This document shows, piece by piece, positions 1 through 8,943 of a stretch of 50,048 nucleotides of DNA; the stretch's first letter is position 1; every line of letters begins with the position of its first letter. The translations under genes were made by a program, and so were the position numbers. The DNA is from Pelagibacteraceae bacterium (GTDB lineage: Bacteria > Pseudomonadota > Alphaproteobacteria > HIMB59 > GCA-002718135), in the NCBI GenBank assembly GCA_002718135.1, contig PBDN01000015.1, forward strand, positions 1 to 50,048, given 5' to 3'. A model generated the notes under the pieces. The model saw only the letters and a list, made by a program, of their open reading frames with translations. It did not search any database and was not told the origin of the DNA.

Positions 1-1058
1 TAGATAAAGTACTTGGAACAAGTTTTTTTATGCCAACAATTTTAAAAGCTGGCGAAGTTCTAGAGTATGGTGGAGGAACTCCTATTCTTTTCCAACATTT
101 GTTTTGGTTTTTCGGTCACCCGGAAGTTTATATTGTTGCTTTACCTGCTTTTGGAATTGTGTCTGATTTAATCTCAGTACGTGCAAGAAAAAATGTTTTT
201 GGTTACCGAATGATGGTTTGGGCAATAGTAATTATTGGGGGTCTATCTTTTATTGTTTGGGCACACCACATGTATGTTGCTGGAATGAATCCTTGGTTTG
301 GATTTTTCTTTGCCACTACAACTTTAATTATTGCTGTGCCAACAGCAATTAAAGTTTATAACTGGGTTCTTACCCTTTGGAGAGGTAATATTAAATTAAC
401 TTTACCAATGTTATTTGCCATAGCTTTTATTATTACCTTTGTGAATGGAGGTTTAACAGGATTATTTCTTGGAAATGTTGCAGTGGATGTACCATTGTCA
501 GATACTTATTTTGTTGTAGCTCATTTTCATATGGTAATGGGGATAGCACCTGTGCTTGTAATCTTAGGTTCAATTTACCATTGGTTTCCACTTATTACTG
601 GTCGTTTTCTAAATGAAAGACTAGGAAGAATTCATTTTTGGGTTACATTTATAGGCTCATATTCTATATATTTTCCGATGCATTATTTAGGTTTCATGGG
701 AGTAACAAGAAGATACTTTGAAGTTTTTGAAGGTGAGGCATTTACTTATTCAATAACAGGTATCAATCAATTTATAACTGTAGCAGCTTTAATTACTGGT
801 GCCGTTCAATTCTTATTTTTTTACAATATAATTGTTAGTTCAAAGTTTGGAAAAAAAGCTGGAAAAAACCCTTGGAAGGCATGTTCTTTGGAATGGCAAA
901 CAGCAGATGTACCTCCAACACATGGCAATTTTGGTAAAGAATTACCCGTTGTTTATAGATGGGCTTATGATTATAGTGTTCCTGGAGCAAAGGATGATTT
1001 CATTACTCAAGATACACCACCCAGTGATGTTCCTGATGCAAAAGTCGAGCAAACATGA
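1..1058 (+). CDS. ctaD: Cytochrome c oxidase subunit I, 3' part (5' end outside window)
   Basis: Catalytic subunit of the aa3-type terminal oxidase, which reduces O2 to water and pumps protons across the inner membrane. The reading frame is open from the first bases of the window, so the gene begins upstream; the ATG at 30 is internal. Visible motifs are HPEVY, with the Cu-B histidine and the tyrosine cross-linked to it; WAHHMY, with the two other Cu-B histidines; the K-channel lysine in PTAIKVYNW; and AHFHMV, with the heme a3 and heme a histidines. This is the A-type signature. The last four bases overlap the next gene as ATGA, so the two are translationally coupled. The family assignment is secure; about 200 N-terminal residues are missing only because the window starts here. 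Confidence 0.96.
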   Translation, partial: DKVLGTSFFMPTILKAGEVLEYGGGTPILFQHLFWFFGHPEVYIVALPAFGIVSDLISVRARKNVFGYRMMVWAIVIIGGLSFIVWAHHMYVAGMNPWFGFFFATTTLIIAVPTAIKVYNWVLTLWRGNIKLTLPMLFAIAFIITFVNGGLTGLFLGNVAVDVPLSDTYFVVAHFHMVMGIAPVLVILGSIYHWFPLITGRFLNERLGRIHFWVTFIGSYSIYFPMHYLGFMGVTRRYFEVFEGEAFTYSITGINQFITVAALITGAVQFLFFYNIIVSSKFGKKAGKNPWKACSLEWQTADVPPTHGNFGKELPVVYRWAYDYSVPGAKDDFITQDTPPSDVPDAKVEQT

Positions 1059-1693
1059 GTAGTAATAAACAAAGTATAATTAAACTAATAACACAAAAAC
1101 CCTGGGAGCCATCACAGGTTAAAGTTGATAATTTACATGAGGGTAAAACATTTAATTTACATGTAGGAAAACTAGGTCTGCGTTATTTAATGGTTGTTAG
1201 TACCATTATGTTCTGTTTATTCATCGTAACTTATGCAGATAGAATGGTATACGATGATTGGGTTAGAATGCCTGAGCCTTTTTTACTTTGGATAAATACT
1301 TTAATACTTGTCATTAGTAGTTTTGTCTTTATTCGTATTCAACTAGCTTCAAAGAAAAATAATTTTGAAAAAGCAAGAAGAGAATTATTTTTTATTGGAT
1401 TTTTAGCTGTATTATTCCTCATTGGTCAATTATTAGTATGGCAAGATTTGGTTCAAGCAGGCTATTATGTTTCTGGCAGTCCAGCAAATGGTTATTTTTA
1501 CGTATTTACTACTCTTCATGGTTTTCATCTCTTAGGGGGTTTAATATATTGGGCTATGACAATAAATAAAGTTTGGAAGCTTGAGAATATAGTTATTAGA
1601 AAAGCAAAACATACAATAGAATTATGTGCAATTTATTGGCATTTTTTATTAGCTGTGTGGATAGTGCTATTTGGATTAATGTTATTTTCATAA
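1055..1693 (+). CDS. Cytochrome c oxidase subunit III-like protein, first copy
   Basis: Membrane subunit of the heme-copper oxidase, 212 residues, with about five hydrophobic helices and the family ending YWHFLLAVWIVLFGL near the C-terminus. A histidine-rich helix (TLHGFHLLGG) lies around residue 155, as in subunit III. An N-terminal stretch of about 40 polar residues precedes the first helix. It overlaps subunit I by ATGA and is followed after 14 bases by a second subunit III-like gene, so the operon carries two related but different copies. Known subunit III stabilises the catalytic core and helps proton uptake; whether both copies enter one complex cannot be told from sequence. Confidence 0.88.
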   Translation: MSSNKQSIIKLITQKPWEPSQVKVDNLHEGKTFNLHVGKLGLRYLMVVSTIMFCLFIVTYADRMVYDDWVRMPEPFLLWINTLILVISSFVFIRIQLASKKNNFEKARRELFFIGFLAVLFLIGQLLVWQDLVQAGYYVSGSPANGYFYVFTTLHGFHLLGGLIYWAMTINKVWKLENIVIRKAKHTIELCAIYWHFLLAVWIVLFGLMLFS

Positions 1694-1707
1694 TGAAAGG
1701 TTAACTA

Positions 1708-2415
1708 ATGGAGTCAAATCAAAACGTAGAAGTAATAGTTCCTGAAAAGCAATCCTTTTCTAAGGAATGGGCGTCTGACCAAAAAGCTTTTAAAGGTGTT
1801 CCATGGGGAAAAGCAATGATGTGGATATTTCTTGTTAGTGATACTTTTGTTTTTAGTATTTTTTTAATTTCTTACATGACGGTACGATTTTCTACGAAAG
1901 CAGATTGGCCTAATGCTAGTGAAGTTTTTGGACTTCATATTGGTAGTGTTAATGTACCTCTACTTTTAATTGCTATTATGACATTCATTTTAATTACTAG
2001 TAGTGGAACTATGGCGCTAGCGGTTAAGTATGGTTATGAAAAAAATCGTAAAATGTGTGGTTATCTGATGTTAGCCACAGCTATTTTTGGCGCATCTTTT
2101 GTAGGTATGCAAGCATTTGAATGGACTAAATTAATTATGGAGGGTGTAAGACCTTGGTCTAATCCATTTGGAGCACCTCAATTTGGAGCTATATTTTTTA
2201 TGATAACTGGTTTTCATGGTACACATGTCACAATTGGTGTTATTTTTCTTTTTATAATGACTAGAAAAGTGTTTAGGGGAGATTTTGATTCTGGAAGAAG
2301 AGGTTTCTTTACTTCTCAAAAATCACATTATGAAGCAATAGAAATTATGGGTTTATATTGGCACTTTGTTGATTTAGTATGGGTTTTTATTTTTGCATTT
2401 TTCTATTTATGGTGA
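1708..2415 (+). CDS. ctaE: Cytochrome c oxidase subunit III-like protein, second copy
   Basis: A 235-residue membrane protein of the COX3 family, with several transmembrane helices, FHGTHVTIGV around residue 170 and the terminal motif GLYWHFVDLVWVFIF typical of subunit III. Of the two copies this one has the more canonical C-terminus (WHFVDxVW). A soluble N-terminal segment of about 30 residues precedes the first helix. It lies between the first subunit III copy and a subunit IV-like gene, all closely spaced on one strand. The tandem arrangement is known from some bacterial aa3 oxidases; calling this copy ctaE is a judgement based on the motif. Confidence 0.9.
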   Translation: MESNQNVEVIVPEKQSFSKEWASDQKAFKGVPWGKAMMWIFLVSDTFVFSIFLISYMTVRFSTKADWPNASEVFGLHIGSVNVPLLLIAIMTFILITSSGTMALAVKYGYEKNRKMCGYLMLATAIFGASFVGMQAFEWTKLIMEGVRPWSNPFGAPQFGAIFFMITGFHGTHVTIGVIFLFIMTRKVFRGDFDSGRRGFFTSQKSHYEAIEIMGLYWHFVDLVWVFIFAFFYLW

Positions 2416-2423
2416 GGTAATTT

Positions 2424-2747
2424 ATGGCTGAAGGTACACAACAACATCCGCTTAAAATTTATTTTTATGTCTGGACACTTCTTTTTGTATTTAGTGCATT
2501 TTCTTATTGGGTTGATTGGTATGGATTTCAAGGTTTTACCCGGTGGGGTTTGATATTATTTTTTATGCTTATTAAAGCAGGTTTTATTTGTGCAATTTTT
2601 ATGCATATGTGGTGGGAACGTCTACCAATTATTGCTGCGATTCTATTTCCTTGTTCAGCTATTTTAGTATTTGTATTTATTATGTGGCATGAGTCTTATT
2701 GGACATTAATAATTAGAAAAATTTATTTTGCTATTGCTGGTTCTTAG
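2424..2747 (+). CDS. Cytochrome c oxidase subunit IV-like small membrane protein
   Basis: A 107-residue protein with about three hydrophobic helices (residues 12-30, 40-58 and 65-90), in the position and size of the prokaryotic subunit IV (COX4_pro) that follows subunit III in many oxidase operons. The segment RWGLILFFMLIKAGFICAIFMHMWWE, split across helix 2, resembles the LxxxKaxxVaxfFMHL pattern of that family. It starts 8 bases after the preceding stop and ends 8 bases before ctaB. Subunit IV is an accessory part without cofactors. Assignment rests on motif and context. Confidence 0.8.
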   Translation: MAEGTQQHPLKIYFYVWTLLFVFSAFSYWVDWYGFQGFTRWGLILFFMLIKAGFICAIFMHMWWERLPIIAAILFPCSAILVFVFIMWHESYWTLIIRKIYFAIAGS

Positions 2748-2755
2748 ATTGCAAG

Positions 2756-3658
2756 GTGTCTCAATTAATTCAAAAAATATTGATAAAAAACAGCTTTTTA
2801 TTTAATTTTAATAGCTTTTACCAATTAATGAAACCTAGAGTTATGTCTCTAGTTATTTTTACATGTGTTGTTGGTTTGATTGCTGCTCCAGTACAAGTGG
2901 ATTTTTTAACTGCTTTACTATCTTTATCTTCTGTTGCATTAGGAGCAGGAGCTGCTGGGGCATTAAATATGTGGTATGAGTCAGATCTAGATGCATTAAT
3001 GAAAAGGACATGTTTAAGGCCCATTCCAACAGGTAAAGTTTCTAACAATCAGGCTTTAATTTTTGGTTTATCAACGGCATTTTTATCTGTTGTCTCTCTT
3101 TATTTTTTCTCTAATTTTTTATCATCTCTAATGTTATTAATAACAATATTATTTTACGTAGTAATTTATACAATGTGGTTAAAAAAACTTACACCACAAA
3201 ATATTGTTATAGGTGGAGCTGCAGGCGCTTTCCCTCCAATTATAGGTTGGACAATTGCTACAGGAAATATAACTTTAGAGCCAATTTTATATTTTTTAAT
3301 TATATTTTTTTGGACCCCTTCTCATTTTTGGGCATTAAGCATGTATAGAAAAGAAGACTACAATAATGCTAGTATTCCTATGCTTCCAGTTGTAGCCGGC
3401 GTTAAAATTACAAAAATAAACATTTTTATTTATAGTCTAATTTTATTTTTTATTTCATTGTCTCCTTATTTCTTTGGATATCTAGATCTACCTTACTTTA
3501 TTTCCAGTCTGATGTTAGGTGTATACTATGTTTATTTGTGTTTTAAGTTATTAAGAGAAACAGTTGATGAAAATAAATTTTCTAAAAAAATATTTATATA
3601 TTCAATTTTATATCTATTTTTGATTTTTATTGCCATATTATTAGATGGAGTTATTTAA
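2756..3658 (+). CDS. ctaB: Protoheme IX farnesyltransferase (heme O synthase)
   Basis: UbiA-superfamily membrane prenyltransferase that adds a farnesyl group to protoheme IX, giving heme O, the precursor of heme A for the oxidase encoded just upstream. Visible are LMKPRVMSLVIFT at the first helix, the aspartate-rich NMWYESDLDALMKRT motif around residue 75, and FFWTPSHFWALSMYRKEDY near residue 185, all diagnostic of CtaB. There are about nine hydrophobic helices in 300 residues. The start chosen is GTG at 2756, because the family's first motif lies about 24 residues in; no good ribosome binding site separates it from other choices. The stop overlaps the next start by one base (TAATG). Confidence 0.93.
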   Translation: MSQLIQKILIKNSFLFNFNSFYQLMKPRVMSLVIFTCVVGLIAAPVQVDFLTALLSLSSVALGAGAAGALNMWYESDLDALMKRTCLRPIPTGKVSNNQALIFGLSTAFLSVVSLYFFSNFLSSLMLLITILFYVVIYTMWLKKLTPQNIVIGGAAGAFPPIIGWTIATGNITLEPILYFLIIFFWTPSHFWALSMYRKEDYNNASIPMLPVVAGVKITKINIFIYSLILFFISLSPYFFGYLDLPYFISSLMLGVYYVYLCFKLLRETVDENKFSKKIFIYSILYLFLIFIAILLDGVI

Positions 3659-3852
3659 TGAAAAAAATATTTAATATATTTATTTTTTTTAACTTAATAT
3701 TTTTTCCTAGTTTAATTCAGGCCAGATGTGCAATTTGTTATACCCAAGGTATGTCAGGCGCTAGTATTGCAGTAATTATTATTGTTTTGTCAGCTATTGT
3801 TTTATTTATTGCTAATAAATTTTTACAAAAATTTTTAGAAAAGTATAATTAA
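3658..3852 (+). CDS. Small CxxC membrane protein at the end of the oxidase operon
   Basis: A 64-residue protein with a hydrophobic signal-like segment (residues 4-20), then RCAICYTQGMSG with a CxxC pair at about residues 24-27, then one transmembrane helix (about 35-54) and a short basic tail. I do not recognise a named family. The position directly after ctaB with a one-base TAATG overlap makes a role in oxidase assembly or redox/metal handling plausible, but that is inference from context. The predicted topology would leave the CxxC at the periplasmic face of the membrane. Small proteins with a CPxC(Y/F) pair occur beside oxidase clusters in other phyla; homology to them was not tested. Confidence 0.72.
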   Translation: MKKIFNIFIFFNLIFFPSLIQARCAICYTQGMSGASIAVIIIVLSAIVLFIANKFLQKFLEKYN

Positions 3853-3858
3853 AAAAAA

Positions 3859-3990
3859 TTAATCATTTTTAGTTATTGTATCTCTTTTTATTTTATCTGC
3901 TTTAATCCAAACCCAGGTAATTAAAAAATAGCAAAATAAAAAAATACCCATAACCAGATAAAGTAATAAAGTTTGTGATGTAAATTCCAT
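3859..3990 (-). CDS. Small single-helix membrane protein, 43 residues
   Basis: The reverse strand holds an ATG at 3990 and a stop at 3859-3861 giving 43 residues: a short polar N-terminus, a hydrophobic helix (about residues 8-29, LLLYLVMGIFLFCYFLITWV), then a basic tail KADKIKRD. The positive-inside pattern is that of a real small membrane protein. It lies 46 bases downstream of rsmE on the same strand and meets the CxxC protein tail to tail. No function is recognised. It could be chance in AT-rich DNA, but the helix plus charged tail argues for a gene. Confidence 0.5.
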   Translation of the reverse strand: MEFTSQTLLLYLVMGIFLFCYFLITWVWIKADKIKRDTITKND

Positions 3991-4036
3991 ATTATCTAAT
4001 ATTATAAATCAAATTATTTACTCATGAAACAAAAAA

Positions 4037-4768
4037 TTATGATGTCATTTCACTTATACAATACAATGCTACTGTTATTGCGGTATCAGAGCGTAAAATT
4101 CTTTCACCTAGAGAAACAGAAATCACATTAGTTTTAGTTGAAATTAATGCTCTTTCTTCATCTGAAAATCCACCTTCTGGACCAATTAGAATAGCAAATT
4201 TACTTTTATTTCTTTTTAGAGACTTCAGAGTCTCTATAATTAATTTATTCTTTTCAAGTTTTTCATCACAAAAAATCAATATTCTATCTTTTGGCCAATT
4301 ATAAATAAGATCATTTAATTTTAAAACCTTTTCAACTGAAGGAATATCTAACCTTTCACTTTGTTCTGAAGCTTCTATAGCGTTTTCTTGAAGTCTTTTA
4401 AGATTTATATTTTTAATACTAGAGTAATTTGTAAAACATGGAATAATTTTTGAAACACCTAATTCAGTTGCTTTTTGAATAGCTATCCCCATTCTTTGCT
4501 GTTTAATAGGAGAAAATATTAACCAGATATCTTTAGATTTTGCAAATGAATTTATTTTTTTAACTGCTTTTAATTCAATGCTATCTCTTTTAATTGATAC
4601 AATTATTGCTTCCCATTCTCCTGAGATCCCATCAAATATTTTTATGAAATCATTATTTTTTACCCGCATAACATTTTTTAGATAATGATATTGTTTTTTC
4701 TTAATATAAATAATTAAGTTAGCAGATATCTTTTGACTAACAAAAATACGTACTTTGGACTTTTTCAT
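4037..4768 (-). CDS. rsmE: 16S rRNA m3U1498 methyltransferase
   Basis: SPOUT-class methyltransferase that methylates N3 of U1498 in 16S rRNA with S-adenosylmethionine. The 243-residue length fits the family. Diagnostic motifs are GIAIQKATELGVSKIIP at about residues 92-108, ILIGPEGGFSDEE near 195, and SLGERILRSDTAI near 220, which together form the knotted SAM site. The N-terminal part (1-75) is the PUA-like RNA-binding domain. It is divergent from ubiA with only 12 bases between the two proposed starts, so promoters must overlap the coding ends. In many alphaproteobacteria rsmE and ubiA are neighbours in this arrangement. Confidence 0.93.
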   Translation of the reverse strand: MKKSKVRIFVSQKISANLIIYIKKKQYHYLKNVMRVKNNDFIKIFDGISGEWEAIIVSIKRDSIELKAVKKINSFAKSKDIWLIFSPIKQQRMGIAIQKATELGVSKIIPCFTNYSSIKNINLKRLQENAIEASEQSERLDIPSVEKVLKLNDLIYNWPKDRILIFCDEKLEKNKLIIETLKSLKRNKSKFAILIGPEGGFSDEERALISTKTNVISVSLGERILRSDTAITVALYCISEMTS

Positions 4769-4780
4769 AATTTTAATATA

Positions 4781-5665
4781 ATGAATTATTTATCATTTTT
4801 TATGTATAATGTAATTAACCCTATTAAAATAAAATATTTTGTTAATCTTATTAGGTTAAATAAACCCATTGGCTTTCTACTTCTAATGTGGCCATGTTGG
4901 TTCGCTTTAGCAGAATTAGAACAAAAAAATTTTCTATTAATTCAATGGTATTTTTATTTTTTTATAGGCGCTTTATTAATGAGAAGTTCAGGATGTATAA
5001 TTAATGATTTAGTTGATATTAAAATAGATCAAAAGATTCAAAGAACAATTTATAGACCACTTGCTTCAAATAAAATTACGATTTTAGAATCATTAATTTT
5101 ATTATTTTTTTTACTTATCTTATCATTAATAATTTTATTACAATTTAAAAAAATTGCAATTTTATTTGGTTTTTTATCAATTCCATTAATAATTATTTAT
5201 CCATTTCTAAAAAGATATACTTACTGGCCTCAAATAGGCCTAGGCCTAGTTTTTAGTTGGGGAATATTGATTGCATCAATGCAATTTTATGAAAAAATAA
5301 CACTAAGTTATTTATTATTATACATAGGGTGTATATTCTGGACGCTTGCTTATGATACAATTTATGCATATCAGGACCGACAGGATGACATTATAAATAA
5401 TATTAAATCAACAGCTGTGCTTTTTGGAAATAAAGGCAAAATCTTGGTAAAAATTTTTTACACGTTATTTTTAGGTTTTATAGCCTATGCAAATTACTAC
5501 AACTCCCAATCTTTTTTAAGTTTAATAACAATATTTTGTTTAATTCTTGCTATTGTATTTTATTTGAATAAATGGGATCCTAATTCTAAAGAGAGTTGTG
5601 ATTTTTATTTTAGATTTAACAATATAATTGGATTGTTATGTTTCGCATATCTTTTTGTATTTTAG
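4781..5665 (+). CDS. ubiA: 4-hydroxybenzoate polyprenyltransferase
   Basis: Integral membrane prenyltransferase that joins the polyprenyl tail to 4-hydroxybenzoate in ubiquinone synthesis. It carries the RLNKPIGFLLLMWPCWFAL start motif (residues ~22-40), the first aspartate motif NDLVDIKID around 80, and the second aspartate motif DTIYAYQDRQDD around 190, which bind the Mg-diphosphate. About eight or nine helices follow. The start at 4781 is preferred over one 48 bases upstream, which would lie inside the rsmE start; an ATG at 4802 is also possible. It is followed after 9 bases by an ABC exporter gene. Confidence 0.9.
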   Translation: MNYLSFFMYNVINPIKIKYFVNLIRLNKPIGFLLLMWPCWFALAELEQKNFLLIQWYFYFFIGALLMRSSGCIINDLVDIKIDQKIQRTIYRPLASNKITILESLILLFFLLILSLIILLQFKKIAILFGFLSIPLIIIYPFLKRYTYWPQIGLGLVFSWGILIASMQFYEKITLSYLLLYIGCIFWTLAYDTIYAYQDRQDDIINNIKSTAVLFGNKGKILVKIFYTLFLGFIAYANYYNSQSFLSLITIFCLILAIVFYLNKWDPNSKESCDFYFRFNNIIGLLCFAYLFVF

Positions 5666-5674
5666 ATATTATTT

Positions 5675-7432
5675 ATGACTAAAAATAACCAAACTAGCAA
5701 AAAAATAATTCTTAGACTAATTAAAAACTATATCTTCCCACATAAGTTAAAAATATTTTTAGCATTAATAATGATGATTATTTCAGCTGCTGCGACAGGA
5801 TTACATGCATGGTTGGTTCGCCCAGCTCTGGATGAAGTTTTAATTAAAGGTAATAAAGAAATGTTATTTTTAATACCAATAGCAATTATTATTGTTACAT
5901 TATGTAAAGGATTGGCAACATATACTCACTCATTCCAAATGAGTAAAGTAGCGCACTTAATAATATCTAAATTACAATCAGAAATGTTTGAAAAATTAAT
6001 GTTTTTTAACATTAAATTTTATAATGATTCAAAATCTGGAAATTTAATTTCTAGATTAATAAATGATACCTACTTTTTAAGAATGGCAATTGTTAAATCT
6101 GTTACAGGTATAATAAAAGATGTTTTGGTTATTATTTTTTTATTGGGAAATATGTTTTATCAAAGTTGGGAATTAACTATTTTTGCTTTTTTTGCATTTC
6201 CATTAGCATTATGGCCAATTAGAAAAATTGGTAATAGTATTAGAAAAATTACACACAACATTCAAAAAGAAATAGCAATATTTTCTAATTCATTAAGTGA
6301 AAGTATTAAATCAATAAGACAAGTTAAGGCATATAATAGAGAAAATTATGAGAAGAATAAATCATATGAAACAATAAATCAGATAAAAAACTATTTCATC
6401 AAATCTGCTTTCATTAGTAATCGTTTAAGCCCACTTATGGAATTTATTGGTAGTCTAGCTGTAGCACTATCAATTTATGTAGGAGGAGTTTTTGTATTAA
6501 ATGAATCCATGACTACTGGTCAATTTATGAGCTTTCTTGTTAGTTTGTTGTTAGCTTATCAACCAGTTAAAGCTCTAGGAAATTTAAATATTAGTGTTCA
6601 AGAGGGCCTGGCTGGTGCTGACCGAATTTTTCAACTTATGGATTCTGAAGAAAAAAATAAAGAAACTGATAATTTTAGTGATGAATTAATTGTTAAAAAG
6701 GGCAAAATAGAAATAAAAAATTTAAATTTTGCTTATGGTAGTAGTAATATTTTAGAAAATCTTAATATTTCAATTCCTGAAGGTAAAAAAATTGCTATTG
6801 TGGGTCTTTCTGGATCAGGAAAATCAACAATAATTAGTCTTTTGTTAAGATTTTATAATGATTATAAAGGTCAAATATTAATAGACAGCCAAGATATAAG
6901 AAAATATTCTCTAAAGTCATTAAGAGAAAATTTCTCTCTAGTTAGTCAAGAAACAATACTATTTAATCAAAGCATTAAAACGAATATAAGATACGGTAAT
7001 CTAAATGCTACTCCAGAAGAAATATTAAATGCCGCGGAAGAAGCAGGGGTTAATGAATTTGCAAATTCCTTTTCAGAAAAACTAGATACAATTGTTGGAG
7101 AAAGTGGTGTTAAGTTATCAGGAGGTCAAAGACAACGTATAGCTATAGCAAGAGCAATGATCAAGAAGGCACCTATACTTTTATTTGATGAAGCTACTTC
7201 TGCTTTAGATAATTTAACAGAACAAAAAATACAAAAATCTATTAATAAGCTTACGAAAAATAAAACATCTGTCATTATAGCCCATAGACTTAGTTCAATT
7301 GAAGACTCTGATTTAATTTATGTATTAGATAAGGGTAATATTGTTGGAGAAGGTACGCATAATGAATTATTGCAAAATTGTAATTTGTATTCAAAATTAC
7401 AGTTGCAACAAGAACTTAATTTAGAAGTTTAA
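5675..7432 (+). CDS. MsbA-like ABC exporter (fused permease-ATPase)
   Basis: A 585-residue half-transporter with an N-terminal six-helix ABC transmembrane domain (residues ~20-310) and a C-terminal nucleotide-binding domain. The ATPase shows Walker A GLSGSGKST near 378, Q-loop VSQE, signature LSGGQRQR near 483, Walker B ILLFDEATSALD near 504 and H-loop AHRL. It would act as a homodimer in the inner membrane, and close relatives flip lipid A or other lipids (MsbA family). Substrate cannot be read from the sequence. It sits between ubiA and a carboxypeptidase gene with gaps of about 9 bases, suggesting co-transcription. Confidence 0.9.
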   Translation: MTKNNQTSKKIILRLIKNYIFPHKLKIFLALIMMIISAAATGLHAWLVRPALDEVLIKGNKEMLFLIPIAIIIVTLCKGLATYTHSFQMSKVAHLIISKLQSEMFEKLMFFNIKFYNDSKSGNLISRLINDTYFLRMAIVKSVTGIIKDVLVIIFLLGNMFYQSWELTIFAFFAFPLALWPIRKIGNSIRKITHNIQKEIAIFSNSLSESIKSIRQVKAYNRENYEKNKSYETINQIKNYFIKSAFISNRLSPLMEFIGSLAVALSIYVGGVFVLNESMTTGQFMSFLVSLLLAYQPVKALGNLNISVQEGLAGADRIFQLMDSEEKNKETDNFSDELIVKKGKIEIKNLNFAYGSSNILENLNISIPEGKKIAIVGLSGSGKSTIISLLLRFYNDYKGQILIDSQDIRKYSLKSLRENFSLVSQETILFNQSIKTNIRYGNLNATPEEILNAAEEAGVNEFANSFSEKLDTIVGESGVKLSGGQRQRIAIARAMIKKAPILLFDEATSALDNLTEQKIQKSINKLTKNKTSVIIAHRLSSIEDSDLIYVLDKGNIVGEGTHNELLQNCNLYSKLQLQQELNLEV

Positions 7433-7441
7433 GAAATATAA

Positions 7442-8926
7442 ATGAAATTAAATTCATATAATCAACTCAAGGAAATTTTTACTAAAGTTTCAATTTCTAG
7501 TGACATTGAAGGAATTTTACATTGGGACATGTCTACTATGATGCCTTCCAATTCTAGAAATAATAGAGCAAACCAGTTAGGATTTATTGCCAATCTTAAG
7601 CATAGCTTATTATCTGATCCTAAAGTATCAGATTTAATAGCTAAAGTTGATATAAATCAGTTATCTAAAGATGATTTAGCTAACTTTAAAGAAATGCAAA
7701 GAGAACATATATTATTATCTTCTTTGCCAGCTGATTTGGTAGAGGCAATTTCAAAAACATCTGCTTTATGTGAAGGCAAATGGAAGGAGGCTAAAAAAAA
7801 TTGTGATTTTGGCATTGTTAAAGATGATTTAAATGAATTAATTAATTTATCCAAACAAGAATCACAGATTTTGGGTGAAAAATTAAATTGTTCTCCATAT
7901 GAAGGATTGATTCAGAAATATGAACCTTATTCTAATGTTGAAAATATAACAAAAATTTTTGAAGATTTAGAAATTTTTTTAGTATCATCTATAGATAAAA
8001 TAATTGAAATACAAAAAAAAGAATCTGTATTATTTATAAAGGACCAGTTATCATCATTAGATCAGCATAAAATTGCTAAAATTTTAATGAAAACTATTGG
8101 ATTTGATTTTAGCAAGGGTAGATTAGATGTAAGTGAGCATCCTTTCTGTGGTGGTGCAACTGATGACGTTCGTATTACTACTCGATACAGTGAGCAAGAT
8201 CCTTTTACATCTTTAGAAGGCGTAATGCATGAAACAGGTCACGCACTTTATGAAATGGGATTACCTCTAAATTGGCAACATCAACCAGTTGGCAAATCAA
8301 GAGGTATGGCAATGCATGAAAGTCAGTCTTTGCTTATAGAAATGCAAATTACTAGATCTTTGGCTTTCAAAAAATATTTGTCACGTGTTTTAAAAAAATA
8401 TTTAAATTTAAATGGTAAGCAATGGTCAGCTGAAAATTTATATTTACTAGGTACAAGGGTGAATAAAACTTATATTAGAGTTGAAGCTGATGAAGTTACT
8501 TATCCATTACATATTATAATGAGATTCAATTTAGAAAAAAAAATCATTAATGAAAATTTACATACTAAGGACATACCTGAAGCTTGGAATGCAGAATATA
8601 AAAAAATGTTTAATAAAAATGTTGATAAAGATACTAATGGTTGTTTACAAGATATTCATTGGTATGCAGGTTTAATTGGTTACTTTCCTACTTATACTTT
8701 AGGAGCACTTGCATCTGCACAATTTGTCGATACTATGCGAAAAGAGATTCCTAAACTAGATCAAGAAATGGAAGATGGTAATTTTAAAGATTTAATTAGT
8801 TGGTTAAGAAGAAATATTCACCAAAAGGCTAGTTTTTTCAGTACTAACGAGATTTTAGAACAGGTTACAAAAGGCACTTTAAATGCTAAGTATTTTAGAA
8901 ATTATATTACTAATCGTTATTTATAA
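7442..8926 (+). CDS. M32 family metallocarboxypeptidase (carboxypeptidase Taq type)
   Basis: Cytosolic zinc carboxypeptidase of 494 residues, close to the family size. The zinc motif HETGHALYE lies around residues 263-271, and the downstream MAMHESQSLLIE supplies the third ligand glutamate, the typical M32 pair. DVRITTRY shortly before the zinc site is another family signature. Members remove C-terminal residues from peptides and probably serve peptide turnover. Start ATG lies 9 bases after the ABC exporter stop. There is no signal peptide. Confidence 0.92.
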   Translation: MKLNSYNQLKEIFTKVSISSDIEGILHWDMSTMMPSNSRNNRANQLGFIANLKHSLLSDPKVSDLIAKVDINQLSKDDLANFKEMQREHILLSSLPADLVEAISKTSALCEGKWKEAKKNCDFGIVKDDLNELINLSKQESQILGEKLNCSPYEGLIQKYEPYSNVENITKIFEDLEIFLVSSIDKIIEIQKKESVLFIKDQLSSLDQHKIAKILMKTIGFDFSKGRLDVSEHPFCGGATDDVRITTRYSEQDPFTSLEGVMHETGHALYEMGLPLNWQHQPVGKSRGMAMHESQSLLIEMQITRSLAFKKYLSRVLKKYLNLNGKQWSAENLYLLGTRVNKTYIRVEADEVTYPLHIIMRFNLEKKIINENLHTKDIPEAWNAEYKKMFNKNVDKDTNGCLQDIHWYAGLIGYFPTYTLGALASAQFVDTMRKEIPKLDQEMEDGNFKDLISWLRRNIHQKASFFSTNEILEQVTKGTLNAKYFRNYITNRYL

Positions 8927-8943
8927 TTCATTTAATAAGTTTT

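Noticed and set aside
1..29. Subunit I gene appearing to start at the ATG at 30 as a truncated gene
   Set aside because: The frame is open and reads family-typical residues before the ATG (DKVLGTSFF), so the truncation is only the window edge.
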